From: Pseudomonas sp. Leaf58
GTDB taxonomy: Bacteria; Pseudomonadota; Gammaproteobacteria; Pseudomonadales; Pseudomonadaceae
Assembly: GCF_003627215.1 (NCBI RefSeq)
Contig: NZ_CP032677.1
Coordinates: forward strand, 248,001 to 312,000
Direction: 5' to 3'
DNA length: 64,000 bases
The notes under the pieces were generated by a model. It was not told where the DNA came from and ran no database searches. It saw only the letters and a list, made by a program, of their open reading frames with translations. This document shows positions 1 to 11,324 of the stretch, in pieces. The number at the start of each line of letters is the position of its first letter. Position 1 is the stretch's first letter. A program made the translations under genes and the position numbers.

Positions 1-1
1 G

Positions 2-466
2 CACGTGATCGTGCGGGAAACCAACGCAGAGGCCTGGGCCGCCGCCGACAAGCTAATTTCGCACCTGGACGACGACACCATCTCCCGTGCCCAGGCCTCG
101 CTGGCGCGCTTCGACTCGGTGGGCCAACAACGTATGGCGGCTCTGCACAACGGCAACCGCGACAAACTGGAGGTCAGCCCCAACCTGTGGGCCGGTGTCG
201 GCCTGGTACGGGGTGGCGCCGGTACTGCGCTGGTGGGTGACGGCCCGACCGTTGCTGCGCGGGTCAAGGAGTACGCCGAGCTGGGCATCGACACCTTCAT
301 CTTTTCGGGCTACCCGCACCTGGAAGAGTCGTACCGGGTGGCCGAGCTGCTGTTCCCGCACCTGGACGTACAGCGCCCGGAGCAACCCAAGGCTGGCGGT
401 TATGTAAGCCCGTTCGGTGAGATGGTGGCCAACGACATCCTGCCCAAGTCTGTTGCACAGAGCTGA
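2..466 (+). CDS. ssuD: FMNH2-dependent alkanesulfonate monooxygenase, C-terminal part (cut by window edge)
   Basis: Last 154 or so codons of an SsuD-type bacterial-luciferase-fold monooxygenase, which uses FMNH2 and O2 to release sulfite from alkanesulfonates in the cytoplasm. The open frame runs through the left window edge, so the GTG at 5 is internal and not a start. The tail of the TIM barrel is visible: a Leu-Trp-Ala-Gly-Val-Gly stretch, then [12 protein letters not shown], which is typical of SsuD C-termini, ending in a short polar tail. ssuC starts 10 bases after the stop, in the ssuEADCBF order known from P. putida. The assignment rests on both sequence and neighbours. The N-terminal active-site part lies outside the window. 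Confidence 0.93.
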   Translation, partial: HVIVRETNAEAWAAADKLISHLDDDTISRAQASLARFDSVGQQRMAALHNGNRDKLEVSPNLWAGVGLVRGGAGTALVGDGPTVAARVKEYAELGIDTFIFSGYPHLEESYRVAELLFPHLDVQRPEQPKAGGYVSPFGEMVANDILPKSVAQS

Positions 467-476
467 GGGCCAGGCC

Positions 477-1274
477 ATGACTAGAGCAACTTCCAACAAC
501 CTGGCCCAGCGCCTGGCGCCATGGGCGCTACCGGTACTGCTGCTGGCCACCTGGCAACTGGCGGTGAGTGCCGGCTGGCTGTCGACGCGCATCCTGCCGG
601 CGCCCAGCGCCGTGGTCAGTGCCGGTGTGGAGCTGGTGCGCAGTGGCGATATCTGGACCCATTTGGCCATCAGCGGCTGGCGTGCCGGGCTGGGCTTCGT
701 GATTGGCGGCAGTATCGGCCTGGTGCTGGGCTTTATCACCGGCCTGTCGAATTGGGGCGAACGCCTGCTCGACAGCTCGGTACAGATGATCCGCAATGTG
801 CCGCACCTGGCGCTGATCCCGCTGGTGATCCTGTGGTTCGGTATCGATGAGTCGGCAAAGATCTTTCTGGTCGCGCTGGGCACGCTGTTCCCGATCTACC
901 TGAACACTTACCACGGCATCCGCAATGTCGACCCGGCACTGGTGGAAATGGCGCGTAGCTACGGCCTGTCTGGCTTCAGCCTGTTCCGCCAGGTGATCCT
1001 GCCGGGGGCGCTGCCATCGATCCTGGTTGGCGTACGCTTTGCCCTGGGTTTCATGTGGCTGACCCTGATCGTTGCCGAAACCATTTCAGCCAACGCCGGC
1101 ATCGGTTACCTGGCAATGAACGCCCGGGAATTCCTGCAAACAGACGTGGTGGTACTGGCCATCGTCCTTTACGCCGTGCTCGGCAAGCTCGCCGACCTCG
1201 CCGCGCGCGGCTTGGAGCGTGTGTGGCTGCGCTGGCACCCGGCCTACCAAGTGGCCAAGAAGGAGGGCGCATGA
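477..1274 (+). CDS. ssuC: Aliphatic sulfonate ABC transporter, permease subunit
   Basis: 265-residue inner-membrane permease of the BPD-transport family that forms the channel of the SsuABC sulfonate importer. Hydrophobic segments fall at about residues 15-35, 65-90, 105-121, 127-143, 178-200 and near the C-terminus. The cytoplasmic EAA loop that contacts the ATPase is at about 157-180 (Glu-Met-Ala-Arg-Ser-Tyr-Gly ... Leu-Pro-Gly-Ala). The ATG at 477 was chosen over an upstream in-frame ATG at 417 because the latter lies inside ssuD and codes for a non-membrane leader. The stop overlaps the ssuB start as ATGA (1271-1274), implying translational coupling. Confidence 0.95.
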   Translation: MTRATSNNLAQRLAPWALPVLLLATWQLAVSAGWLSTRILPAPSAVVSAGVELVRSGDIWTHLAISGWRAGLGFVIGGSIGLVLGFITGLSNWGERLLDSSVQMIRNVPHLALIPLVILWFGIDESAKIFLVALGTLFPIYLNTYHGIRNVDPALVEMARSYGLSGFSLFRQVILPGALPSILVGVRFALGFMWLTLIVAETISANAGIGYLAMNAREFLQTDVVVLAIVLYAVLGKLADLAARGLERVWLRWHPAYQVAKKEGA

Positions 1275-2083
1275 CCGTGCTCAAGCAACCGCCGCCACGC
1301 CTGCTGCGTGGCATCCCGCTGGCCGCCAACGGCCTGCGCAAGGCCTTCGGCCAGCGTGAAGTACTAAAAGGCATCGAGCTGCATATTCCGGCTGGCCAGT
1401 TCGTTGCCATCGTTGGCCGCAGCGGCTGCGGCAAAAGCACCTTGCTGCGCCTGTTGGCCGGGCTTGACCAAGCCACTGCAGGCCAACTGCTGGCCGGTGC
1501 CGCGCCGCTGGAAGAGGCCCGTGAAGAAACCCGCCTGATGTTCCAGGACGCACGCTTGCTGCCGTGGAAGAAGGTGATCGACAACGTTGGCTTGGGCCTG
1601 TCTGGCGACTGGCGTCAGCGGGCGCTGGAGGCCCTGGAGGCGGTTGGCCTGGCCGACCGTGCCAATGAATGGCCGGCGGCGCTGTCGGGGGGGCAGAAGC
1701 AGCGCGTGGCTTTGGCCCGAGCCCTGATCCACCAGCCGCGCCTGCTGCTGCTGGATGAGCCGCTCGGTGCGCTGGATGCCTTGACCCGTATCGAAATGCA
1801 GCAACTGATCGAACGCCTATGGCGTCAGCACGGCTTCACCGTGCTGCTGGTCACCCACGATGTCAGCGAGGCGGTTGCGGTGGCTGACCGGGTGATCCTG
1901 ATCGAGGACGGCGAGGTTGGGCTCGACCTCACCGTCGACCTGGCGCGGCCCCGGGCGCGTGGTTCGCACCGCCTCGCCGCGCTGGAAAGCGAAGTGCTCA
2001 ACCGTGTTCTGTCGGCCCCGGGCGCTGCGCCCGAGCCGGACCCTGTAGCCCCTCTGCCCACGCAGTTGCGTTGGGCGCACTGA
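1271..2083 (+). CDS. ssuB: Aliphatic sulfonate ABC transporter, ATP-binding subunit
   Basis: 270-residue cytoplasmic ATPase energising SsuC. Motifs in order: Walker [10 protein letters not shown] (49-57), Q-loop FQDARLLPW (about 91-99), signature LSGGQ (139-143), Walker B LLLLDEP (158-164) and switch His196 in LVTHD. The FQDxRLxPW Q-loop is typical of the nitrate/sulfonate/taurine ATPase group. The start is the ATG in the ATGA overlap with ssuC, preceded by AGGAGGG. A proline-rich C-terminal tail of about 50 residues follows the core, as in other Pseudomonas SsuB proteins. ssuF follows after 44 bases. Confidence 0.95.
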   Translation: MTVLKQPPPRLLRGIPLAANGLRKAFGQREVLKGIELHIPAGQFVAIVGRSGCGKSTLLRLLAGLDQATAGQLLAGAAPLEEAREETRLMFQDARLLPWKKVIDNVGLGLSGDWRQRALEALEAVGLADRANEWPAALSGGQKQRVALARALIHQPRLLLLDEPLGALDALTRIEMQQLIERLWRQHGFTVLLVTHDVSEAVAVADRVILIEDGEVGLDLTVDLARPRARGSHRLAALESEVLNRVLSAPGAAPEPDPVAPLPTQLRWAH

Positions 2084-2127
2084 ATGACTCACTCACCACA
2101 CTGAAGCCCTAGAGAAGGAATCAAACC

Positions 2128-2343
2128 ATGACTATCAAAGCCATCAACGTTCGTAACCAGTTCAAAGGCACCGTGAAAGAAATCCTTGAAGGCCCGGTAC
2201 TGTCGGAAATCGATGTGCAGACGGCCTCTGGCATCGTCACTTCGGTGATCACCACCCGCTCCGTGCGTGAGCTGGAGCTGCAGGTGGGCAGCGAAGTGAT
2301 TGCCTTCGTGAAGTCGACTGAAGTGTCTATCGCCAAGCTGTGA
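2128..2343 (+). CDS. ssuF: Molybdopterin/oxyanion-binding TOBE-domain protein SsuF
   Basis: 71-residue single TOBE (Mop-like) domain, recognisable from the opening Ile-Asn-Val-Arg-Asn-Gln-Phe-Lys-Gly-Thr-Val and the later Val-Ile-Ala-Phe-Val-Lys-Ser-Thr-Glu-Val. These small proteins bind molybdate-like oxyanions. In P. putida ssuF is the last gene of the sulfonate operon and is needed for growth on several organosulfur sources, although its biochemical role is unclear. An AGAAGGA-like ribosome site precedes the ATG. It is the last gene of the operon here: a GC-rich hairpin (2354-2372) and a convergent regulator follow. Confidence 0.9.
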   Translation: MTIKAINVRNQFKGTVKEILEGPVLSEIDVQTASGIVTSVITTRSVRELELQVGSEVIAFVKSTEVSIAKL

Positions 2344-2353
2344 TGGGGTTTAT

Positions 2354-2372
2354 GGGGCCGCAAAGCGGCCCC
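2354..2372. terminator. GC-rich hairpin between convergent ssuF and tetR
   Basis: Perfect 8-bp stem GGGGCCGC / GCGGCCCC with an AAA loop, sitting in the 36-base gap between two convergent genes. It lacks a clear U-tract, so simple intrinsic termination is uncertain. The position suggests a bidirectional transcript end. Confidence 0.55.
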
Positions 2373-2379
2373 AACAATC

Positions 2380-3012
2380 TCAGCTGGAACGCTTGGCCAG
2401 AAACGGCGGCAGATACAGCCCCAGATACGCCTCGAACACCCGCTTGCCTTCCTCGGCCATACGCGGGGTAATCGCCTCATGCAGCTGCACCGACCGCGCA
2501 TAAACCCGGTCGCTCAGCTCCATAGCCAGGGCAAACACGTCCACATCCACCGGCATCACCGGCAAGTGAAAGTGCTGGTCGAACAACTTGTACATCAAGT
2601 CGCCCAATTCCATATCGTGCTGCCGATCGGCCTGCACCACTTCGCTCAAGCCATGCTGGGCCAAAATCAGCTGCCGCGCTGCCGCATCTTTGTTGTAGAT
2701 ATCCAGCATGCGCTGCTCGATCAGCCGTGACAGTTCGTGCCAGGTGTTGAATGCGCTGCCGTCGATCGGCGCGCTCAGCGCGTCACGAAAGGCACGGTGC
2801 ACGTCGGCGGTCAGCGCCTCGAGCAAGGCTGGCACGCTGGCGAAGAAGTGGTACACCGACGACGGTGGAATCTGCGCACGCTCGGCCACGCTGTAGATTG
2901 ACAGGCTTGCCACCCCCAGTTCGGCCAGCAGCTCGCGCGCAGCCGCCAGGATCGCTTCGATCCTGGCCTGGCTGCTAGCGCGCGGTCTGCGCGGGGTGGC
3001 GGTGCGGCTCAT
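2380..3012 (-). CDS. TetR-family transcriptional regulator
   Basis: 210-residue regulator. Residues about 15-60 form the TetR DNA-binding domain (Arg-Ile-Glu-Ala-Ile-Leu-Ala-Ala-Ala-Arg-Glu-Leu-Leu, then Ile-Tyr-Ser-Val-Ala-Glu-Arg-Ala and Ser-Ser-Val-Tyr-His-Phe-Phe). The remainder is a helical ligand domain with no recognisable effector signature. Its ATG overlaps the gshA stop as ATGA (3009-3012 region), so it is probably co-transcribed downstream of gshA. That offers no clue to its target because gshA is housekeeping. The C-terminus is convergent with ssuF. Family confident, function unknown. Confidence 0.88.
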   Translation of the reverse strand: MSRTATPRRPRASSQARIEAILAAARELLAELGVASLSIYSVAERAQIPPSSVYHFFASVPALLEALTADVHRAFRDALSAPIDGSAFNTWHELSRLIEQRMLDIYNKDAAARQLILAQHGLSEVVQADRQHDMELGDLMYKLFDQHFHLPVMPVDVDVFALAMELSDRVYARSVQLHEAITPRMAEEGKRVFEAYLGLYLPPFLAKRSS

Positions 3013-4589
3013 CAGTTGCTGATCGCTAGGATACTGGCCTGGTAGGCACCGACGAACAGGTCGAAGTCACCGACTTCCTCTTGCTCCATCTCGGCCTGTT
3101 TAGCGAGCGATTCACGCGCCAGTGTTTCGAACGCTTGTTGTTGTTCGCTGTTCAGTGGCTGCTCGCGGAAGGTTTCGGCATGGATACGGCTTTGGCGCAG
3201 GGAGAATTTGGCGAAGCTTTCGTCATGCTCGGTCATGCGCGCCAGCACCTGCGCCGACGGGGTCAGCGAAGCGTCGTCGACCTTGGCCTGCTGGGCATCC
3301 AGGGCCTTGGCGTGTTCTTCGCCGCCGTGGGCCTGGTCGAGCAGATCGGCCAGTGAGCGGATGCGCGTGATCAACTCGCTGGCCCACGCCTTCAGGCCAA
3401 TCGGCTGGCCGTTGCGGTGCAGTTCCAAGCCGGGGCGACGGCCTTCCTTGACCACGGTGAGGAAATTGTTGGTGCACTGGCCGCACTCGCCGTTGTCCAG
3501 CTGCGGGCTGTCTTCCAGCGCACAGAACAGCAGGAACGCATCGAGGAAGCGCGCCTCGGTCAGGTCGATACCCACCGGCAGGAACGGGTTGATGTCCAGG
3601 CAGCGCACTTCCACGTACTGCACGCCGCGCGAGGTCAGGGCCTGGATCGGCCGCTCGCCGGTGTAGGTGACGCGCTTGGGGCGAATGTTCGAGTAATACT
3701 CGTTTTCGATCTGCAGGATGTTGGTGTTCAGCTGTACCCACTCGCCATCCACGTGCGTACCCACTTCAACGTAAGGCGGGTAGGGCGTGCCCACCGCTTT
3801 GCGCAGGCTGTCGGTGTAGCTGGCGAGGTTGTTGTAGCACGGCGTGAGGCCAGCTTGGGCGTTGCTCTGGTAGCCCAGGTCACTCATGCGCAAGCTGGTG
3901 GCGAACGGCAGGTACAGGGTTTCGCCATCCAACTCTTCGAGCTGGTGCGGGCGGCCACGCAGGAAGCCTTTGTCCAGGGCCGGCGAAGCGCCGAACAGGT
4001 ACATCAGCAGCCAGCTGTAGCGGCGGAAATTGCGGATCAGCGCGATGTAGGCCGACGACTGGTAGTCGCGGTCGCTCTCACTGCCACCTTCGGCGGCACG
4101 CAGCAGCGGCCACAGCGCCTCAGGCAGGGAGAAGTTGTAATGGATACCGGCGATGCACTGCATGGTGCGGCCGTAGCGCAGGGCCAGGCCCTTGCGGTAG
4201 ACGTGCTTGAGCTTGCCGATGTTCGAGCTGCCGTACTCGGCGATCGGGATATCCTCCTCGGCCGGCAGCGTGCACGGCATCGACGGGCTCCACAGGTATT
4301 CGTCGCCCAGCTTGCTGTAGACGAAGCGGTGGGTCTGTTCGAGGCTTTCGAGCACCTTGGCCGGGTCGGGCAGGGCCGGGGTGATGAACTCCAGCAGCGA
4401 TTCGGAATAATCGGTGGTGATCTGCTCGTTGGTCAGCGCCGATCCCAGTGCTTGCGGATGGGGGGTCTGGGCCAGGCGACCTTCGGCGGTCACGCGCAGG
4501 CATTCGCGCTCAATGCCGTGCAGGCACTGCTTGAGCAGGGGGAGATTGGCGCCGAGCAGGCTCAGGCGGCGGTTGAGGAGGTCGCTCAA
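3012..4589 (-). CDS. gshA: Glutamate-cysteine ligase (proteobacterial GshA type)
   Basis: Catalyses ATP-dependent gamma-glutamylcysteine formation, the first step of glutathione synthesis. At 525 residues it has the usual length of the E. coli-type enzyme. Recognisable blocks are the N-terminal [10 protein letters not shown] segment, which carries glutamate- and metal-binding acidic residues, then [20 protein letters not shown], and the central [26 protein letters not shown] region. I place the start at a TTG (4587-4589) because AAGGA lies 7 bases upstream of it. The longer GTG start at 4604 would place that ribosome site inside the gene. The stop overlaps the tetR start. Confidence 0.95.
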   Translation of the reverse strand: MSDLLNRRLSLLGANLPLLKQCLHGIERECLRVTAEGRLAQTPHPQALGSALTNEQITTDYSESLLEFITPALPDPAKVLESLEQTHRFVYSKLGDEYLWSPSMPCTLPAEEDIPIAEYGSSNIGKLKHVYRKGLALRYGRTMQCIAGIHYNFSLPEALWPLLRAAEGGSESDRDYQSSAYIALIRNFRRYSWLLMYLFGASPALDKGFLRGRPHQLEELDGETLYLPFATSLRMSDLGYQSNAQAGLTPCYNNLASYTDSLRKAVGTPYPPYVEVGTHVDGEWVQLNTNILQIENEYYSNIRPKRVTYTGERPIQALTSRGVQYVEVRCLDINPFLPVGIDLTEARFLDAFLLFCALEDSPQLDNGECGQCTNNFLTVVKEGRRPGLELHRNGQPIGLKAWASELITRIRSLADLLDQAHGGEEHAKALDAQQAKVDDASLTPSAQVLARMTEHDESFAKFSLRQSRIHAETFREQPLNSEQQQAFETLARESLAKQAEMEQEEVGDFDLFVGAYQASILAISN

Positions 4590-4742
4590 GATGTATTCCT
4601 TCACGCGTCAGTCGCCCCAATATGGGGGTAGAGATAACGGTCTACAAGGGTAGGAAGAAAGGAACTGGCGTTGTCGCCTGGTTTACGCGGATCCAGCAGT
4701 GCCAGCGCACTGCTGAAAATACCGCAGATACTGCTTGGTGAG
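4590..4742. other. Intergenic region with 9-bp hairpin
   Basis: Upstream of gshA and downstream of the thioesterase, both on the minus strand. It contains a perfect 9-bp stem with a four-base CAGC loop (4694-4715, arms CAGCAGTGC and GCACTGCTG). No U-tract follows on the minus strand, so it is a weak terminator candidate for the tex-thioesterase unit. The gshA promoter should lie at about 4610-4680, but no convincing boxes were seen. Confidence 0.45.
4597..4601 (-). promoter_or_regulatory. Shine-Dalgarno deciding the TTG start of gshA
   Basis: AAGGA, 7 bases before TTG at 4587-4589. It lies within the reading frame extended to GTG 4604, so the shorter TTG-initiated product is preferred. A TTG start may also keep GshA expression modest. 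Confidence 0.65.
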
Positions 4743-5125
4743 CTAGAGAACCGCGAAGGTTCCTTGTGCTTTCGCCACCAGTTTGTCGCCCTGGACTACG
4801 TCGGCGTCGACCACCAGGGTGCGCCGCCCGGCGTGCAGCACGCGGGCGGTGCACAGCACTTCGCCGTCACTGACGGCGCGCATGTAGTTGATCTTGCATT
4901 CGATGGTGACGCTTTGCTCGTCAAAGCCATGGCTGGCCGAGCAAGCCAGGCCCATGGCGATGTCCACCAGGCTGAAAATCGCCCCGCCGTGCAGCTTCTG
5001 GCCGCGGTTGCGCAACTGCGGCTCGAGCGCCAGGGCTACCTCGGCAACACCTGTGTCCAGGCGTTGCAGGCGGCAGCCGAGGAGCTGGCTGAAGGCGCTT
5101 TCGACGTACTCGCGCGGTACGTCCA

Positions 5126-5126
<1 letters not shown>
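4743..5126 (-). CDS. PaaI-type hotdog acyl-CoA thioesterase
   Basis: 127-residue single hotdog-fold protein of the PaaI/YdiI group. The diagnostic LHGGAIFSLVDIAMG block spans about 45-59, with the oxyanion-hole His46-Gly47-Gly48 and the catalytic acidic residue Asp55. The substrate (an aryl- or acyl-CoA) cannot be inferred. The ATG at 5126 forms an ATGA overlap with the tex stop, so the protein is translated after tex. A GTG one codon upstream is possible but less likely. The pairing with tex seems to be shared transcription rather than shared function. Confidence 0.88.
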
Positions 5127-7450
<2,324 letters not shown>

Positions 7451-7527
7451 GTAAACCACCTGACATTTGTGAATACGGGGGTCGCCTGTGGGCTTTATCG
7501 CCCGGCGGCGCTGGATGAAAGCCGCGC

Positions 7528-7533
7528 ATTATA
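7528..7533 (-). promoter_or_regulatory. Predicted -10 box of tex
   Basis: Perfect TATAAT on the minus strand, about 77 bases before the tex ATG, giving a leader of roughly 70 bases. No good -35 hexamer sits 16-18 bases upstream. The rest of the 218-bp tex-ompR divergent region must also hold the ompR promoter, which I could not place. Confidence 0.5.
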
Positions 7534-7668
7534 CCCATCGTCAACGGCTTGCGGTGATGGCGCCCGGCCAGCCGGAACTGGCGCCGGGGGAAAAATCTGC
7601 TAACAATGCTCACGCAACGTGCAGCAATGGCTACGCCATAATGCGCGGCGATATCAGAGGAGTTATTC

Positions 7669-8409
7669 ATGACCGGCACGCCAAACACCGCTGAAGGTGA
7701 CAAGATTCTCATCGTCGATGACGACCCGGGGCTGAGCAGCCTGCTGGAGCGTTTCTTCACCAGCAAGGGCTACCGTGCCCGCGCAGTGCCCAACACCGAG
7801 CAGATGGACCGCCTGCTGCAGCGTGAGGTGTTCAACCTGGTGGTGCTCGACTTGATGCTGCCGGGCGAGGATGGCCTGTCCGCGTGCAAGCGCCTGCGTC
7901 AGCAGAACAACCAGATCCCGATCATCATGCTCACCGCCAAGGGCGACGAGCTCAGCCGTATCAAGGGCCTGGAGCTGGGCGCCGACGACTACTTGGGCAA
8001 GCCATTCAACCCGGACGAGCTGATGGCCCGGGTCAAGGCCGTGCTGCGTCGCCAGGCACCGAGCGTGCCGGGTGCGCCGGGCAGCGAAGACGAATCGGTC
8101 ACCTTTGGCGACTACGAGCTGTCGCTGGCTACCCGCGAGCTCAAACGCGGCGACGAAGTGCACATGCTCACCACCGGTGAGTTCGCCGTACTCAAGGCGC
8201 TGGTGATGCACGCACGCGAGCCGCTGACCCGCGACAAGCTGATGAACCTGGCCCGCGGCCGCGAATGGGACGCCCTGGAGCGCTCCATCGACGTGCAGAT
8301 CTCGCGCCTGCGCCGCATGATCGAGCCGGACCCGTCCAAGCCGCGTTATATCCAGACCGTCTGGGGCGTGGGCTACGTGTTCGTGCCGGACGGAAACGCC
8401 GGTAAATGA
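7669..8409 (+). CDS. ompR: Osmolarity response regulator OmpR
   Basis: 246-residue OmpR/PhoB-family regulator. The receiver domain (about 10-125) has the acidic pair in LIVDDD, the phospho-acceptor Asp61 in VVLDLMLPGEDG and the Lys of YLGKPF. The winged-helix domain (about 140-238) ends in the ISRLRRMIEPDPSKPRYIQT region. AGAGGAG lies upstream of the ATG. envZ starts 13 bases after the stop, giving the classic ompR-envZ operon. In Pseudomonas the regulon differs from enteric ompF/ompC and is less well defined. Confidence 0.95.
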   Translation: MTGTPNTAEGDKILIVDDDPGLSSLLERFFTSKGYRARAVPNTEQMDRLLQREVFNLVVLDLMLPGEDGLSACKRLRQQNNQIPIIMLTAKGDELSRIKGLELGADDYLGKPFNPDELMARVKAVLRRQAPSVPGAPGSEDESVTFGDYELSLATRELKRGDEVHMLTTGEFAVLKALVMHAREPLTRDKLMNLARGREWDALERSIDVQISRLRRMIEPDPSKPRYIQTVWGVGYVFVPDGNAGK

Positions 8410-8422
8410 TGCCCAGCCGTCG

Positions 8423-9736
8423 ATGAAAACACCGCTGTGGTTCCCGCAAAGTTTCTTCGCCCGCACCTTGTGGCTGGTGTTGATCGTCGTCCTGTTCTCC
8501 AAGGCCTTGACCCTGGTCTACCTGCTGATGAACGAGGACGTGCTGGTCGACCGTCAGTACAGCCATGGTGTGGCGCTGACCTTGCGTGCCTATTGGGCTG
8601 CCGACGAAGAAAACCGCGACAAAATTGCCGAGGCGGCCGGCCTTATCCGGGTTACTGGCTCTGGCGTGCCCGAGGGTGAGCAGCACTGGCCCTATAGCGA
8701 AATCTACCAACGGCAGATGCAGGCAGAACTGGGCGAGGACACCGAGGTGCGGCTGCGCATTCATGCGCCACCGGCGTTGTGGGTCAATGCGCCGAGCCTG
8801 GGCCCCGGTTGGCTGAAAGTACCGCTGTACCCGCACCCGCTGCGGGGGCAAAAAATTTGGAACGTGCTGGGTTGGTTTCTGGCCATTGGCCTGTTGTCCA
8901 CCGCCTCGGCCTGGATTTTCGTGCGCCAATTGAACCAGCCGCTCAAGCGCCTGGTGTTTGCCGCTCGCCAGCTCGGCCAGGGGCGCAGCGTGCGCCTGCC
9001 GATCAGCGACACGCCCAGCGAAATGACCGAGGTGTACAGGGCCTTCAACCAGATGGCCGAGGATGTCGAGCAGGCTGGGCGCGAGCGCGAACTGATGCTG
9101 GCCGGGGTTTCCCACGACTTGCGTACGCCGCTGACGCGCCTGCGCCTGTCGCTGTCCTTGCTGAACAGTGACAACGAACTGAGTGACGACATGGTCCGCG
9201 ATATCGAGGACATGGACGCGATCCTCGATCAGTTCCTGGCCTTTATCCGCGATGGCCGTGACGAGCCGGTGGAGGAGGTCGACCTGGCCGACTTGGTGCG
9301 CGAGGTGGTGGCGCCGTATAACCAGCCGGAAGAACGCGTGCGCCTGTGCCTGGAGCCGATCCCACCGTTCCCGCTGCGCCGGGTTTCGCTCAAGCGCATG
9401 CTGGGCAACCTGATTGGCAACGCCCTGCACCATGCCGGCAAGGGGGTTGAAGTGGCTGCCTATGTATCGGGCGACGAGAGTGCGCCGTATGTGGTGCTGA
9501 GCGTGCTGGACCGCGGGGCCGGCATCGACGAGTCGGAGCTGGAAACCATCTTCAACCCGTTCATTCGCGGCGACCGGGCGCGCGGTGGCAAGGGCACCGG
9601 GCTGGGGCTGGCGATCGTCAAGCGGATCGCCGCGCAGCATGGCGGCAATGTCGAGCTGCGCAATCGCTCTGGTGGCGGGATCGAGGCGCGGGTAAGGCTG
9701 CCGTTGGGGTTGTTGCTGCCGCGTAATGCTGTGTGA
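8423..9736 (+). CDS. envZ: Osmosensor histidine kinase EnvZ
   Basis: 437-residue inner-membrane kinase/phosphatase partner of OmpR. It has an N-terminal membrane segment (about 15-36), a periplasmic domain, a second membrane segment (about 148-167), HAMP (about 168-220), a DHp helix with the phospho-acceptor His231 in AGVSHDLRTPLTR, then an HATPase_c domain with N-box NLIGNALHHA, DRGAGI and GKGTGLGLAIVKR. The start 13 bases after ompR indicates one transcript. It ends just before a strong paired REP element. Confidence 0.95.
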   Translation: MKTPLWFPQSFFARTLWLVLIVVLFSKALTLVYLLMNEDVLVDRQYSHGVALTLRAYWAADEENRDKIAEAAGLIRVTGSGVPEGEQHWPYSEIYQRQMQAELGEDTEVRLRIHAPPALWVNAPSLGPGWLKVPLYPHPLRGQKIWNVLGWFLAIGLLSTASAWIFVRQLNQPLKRLVFAARQLGQGRSVRLPISDTPSEMTEVYRAFNQMAEDVEQAGRERELMLAGVSHDLRTPLTRLRLSLSLLNSDNELSDDMVRDIEDMDAILDQFLAFIRDGRDEPVEEVDLADLVREVVAPYNQPEERVRLCLEPIPPFPLRRVSLKRMLGNLIGNALHHAGKGVEVAAYVSGDESAPYVVLSVLDRGAGIDESELETIFNPFIRGDRARGGKGTGLGLAIVKRIAAQHGGNVELRNRSGGGIEARVRLPLGLLLPRNAV

Positions 9737-9740
9737 GCAT

Positions 9741-9821
9741 CACCGGCCTCTTCGCGGGCAAGCCCGCTCCATGGTTTTACGTTCCCCTGTAGGAGCGGGC
9801 TTGCCCGCGAAGAGGCCGGTG
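9741..9821. repeat. Paired inverted REP element (perfect 30-bp arms)
   Basis: Arms 9741-9770 and 9792-9821 are perfect 30-base inverted copies of the P. putida REP core (contains GCGGGCTTGCCCGC) around a 21-base loop. The element fills the gap between convergent envZ and rimK and probably serves as a bidirectional 3' end or transcript stabiliser. Confidence 0.9.
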
Positions 9822-9830
9822 CAGGCTTAA

Positions 9831-10736
9831 TCAGCCCTTGCCCTTGGTGCGGGTCTGATTCGGCCCGCCATTTTTCTCCAGGTGCTCGATGATCATCGCG
9901 GCCACGTTTTTGCCGGTGGTCACTTCGATGCCTTCCAGCCCCGGCGATGAGTTCACCTCCATCACCAGCGGCCCATGGTTGGAACGCAGGATATCCACAC
10001 CCGCCACGCTCAGGCCCATCACCTTGGCCGCGCGAATGGCGGTCATGCGTTCTTCCGGGGTGATCTTGATCAAACTCGCCACCCCGCCGCGGTGCAGGTT
10101 GGAGCGAAACTCACCAGGCTTGGCCTGGCGCTTCATCGAGGCGATGACTTTGTCGCCGACCACAAAGCAGCGGATATCCGCCCCTCCCGCTTCCTTGATG
10201 TATTCCTGCACCATGATGTTCTGCTTCAGGCCCATGAACGCCTCGATCACCGACTCGGCGGCCTTGGTGGTTTCGCACAGCACCACGCCGATGCCCTGGG
10301 TGCCTTCCAGTACCTTGATCACCAGTGGGGCGCCGTTGACCATCTGGATCAGGTCGGGGATGTCGTCCGGGGAGTGGGCGAAACCGGTGATTGGTAGGCC
10401 GATGCCGCGCCGTGACAGCAGTTGCAGTGAGCGCAGTTTGTCCCGCGAGCGGGCAATGGCTACCGACTCGTTGAGTGGGTACACGCCCATCATTTCGAAC
10501 TGGCGCAGCACGGCACAGCCATAGAAGGTGACCGAAGCACCGATGCGCGGGATTACCGCATCGAAGTCTTCCAGTGGCTTGCCGCGGTAGTGAATCTGCG
10601 GTTTGTGGCTGGCAATGTTCATGTAGGCCCGCAAGGTATCGATCACTACCATTTCGTGGCCCCGCTGGGTGCCGGCTTCGACCAGGCGGCGGGTGGAATA
10701 CAGACGCGGATTGCGCGACAGCACAGCGATCTTCAT
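9831..10736 (-). CDS. rimK: RimK, ribosomal protein S6 glutamate ligase (ATP-grasp)
   Basis: 301-residue ATP-grasp ligase that adds glutamate residues to the C-terminus of ribosomal protein S6. In Pseudomonas this modification affects ribosome composition, motility and virulence traits. The N-terminus [18 protein letters not shown] is diagnostic of RimK. ATP-grasp elements follow: [35 protein letters not shown] and the metal-binding [20 protein letters not shown]. An upstream extension of the frame to 11174 is not coding because it lies over rimB. The ATG overlaps the rimB stop as ATGA (10733-10736). Confidence 0.95.
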   Translation of the reverse strand: MKIAVLSRNPRLYSTRRLVEAGTQRGHEMVVIDTLRAYMNIASHKPQIHYRGKPLEDFDAVIPRIGASVTFYGCAVLRQFEMMGVYPLNESVAIARSRDKLRSLQLLSRRGIGLPITGFAHSPDDIPDLIQMVNGAPLVIKVLEGTQGIGVVLCETTKAAESVIEAFMGLKQNIMVQEYIKEAGGADIRCFVVGDKVIASMKRQAKPGEFRSNLHRGGVASLIKITPEERMTAIRAAKVMGLSVAGVDILRSNHGPLVMEVNSSPGLEGIEVTTGKNVAAMIIEHLEKNGGPNQTRTKGKG

Positions 10737-11215
10737 GCAGCACCTGTGACAGGGGAAAGGGTGGCCGGAAAGGCCGGTTTGTCTTGTACGTACTTCAGGC
10801 CGGGGTTGACCACCAGCTGGCCGTGGATCAGGGCCTTGGAACCGAGCAACAGGCGGTAGCGCATGTTCTTGCGGCAAGCCAGGGTGAACTCCACTTCCCA
10901 GACTCCATCGCCCAAGGCCAATGAGGTGCGGATGACGTAGCGGGTCTGGGCCTGGCCGTTGGAGCTCTTGATGGTCTTCATGGTCACCAGCGGTGCTTCG
11001 CAGCGGCGGTGGCGCAACTGCACCACCGAGCCCAGGTGTGCGGTGAAACGCACCCAGGGCTGGCCGTCGCGCTCGAACGGCTCCACCTCGGTGGCGTGCA
11101 GGCTGGAGGTGCTGGCGCCGGTGTCGATCTTGGCGCGCAGCCCGGCCACGCCAAGGTCGGGCAGGGCGACCCACTCGCGCAGGCCGATCACAGTCAAATG
11201 GTCAAATGTCTTCAC
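10733..11215 (-). CDS. rimB: RimB-like retropepsin-type aspartic protease
   Basis: 160-residue protein of the ATP-dependent zinc protease/RimB family. It carries one aspartic-protease signature, AKIDTGAST, with Asp31, so it would act as a dimer like retroviral proteases. In P. fluorescens RimB, encoded with rimK, trims the glutamate tail added by RimK. I chose the GTG at 11215 (protein [15 protein letters not shown]) because homologues begin there. The longer ATG-initiated frame to 11368 would overlap the divergent hslR. The operon is rimB-rimK with a 4-base overlap. No rimA-like gene was seen here. Confidence 0.85.
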   Translation of the reverse strand: MKTFDHLTVIGLREWVALPDLGVAGLRAKIDTGASTSSLHATEVEPFERDGQPWVRFTAHLGSVVQLRHRRCEAPLVTMKTIKSSNGQAQTRYVIRTSLALGDGVWEVEFTLACRKNMRYRLLLGSKALIHGQLVVNPGLKYVQDKPAFPATLSPVTGAA

Positions 11216-11324
11216 GAAGCGCACCCTGCGAATGAGGTGGTGAACTGTAAGCACGCCGGGGATTTTTTGCATCCGTATGTGAAGGTAGTACAGTTCGATG
11301 AAAGACAGAATTCGAGGTAACGGG

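Noticed and set aside
3417..4631. 404-codon plus-strand frame opposite gshA
   Set aside because: Antisense shadow; covers the gshA start region and has no domain or ribosome site.
10737..11174. Upstream extension of the rimK frame
   Set aside because: Overlaps rimB in another frame, and the product is low-complexity; RimK proteins start at the ATG at 10736.
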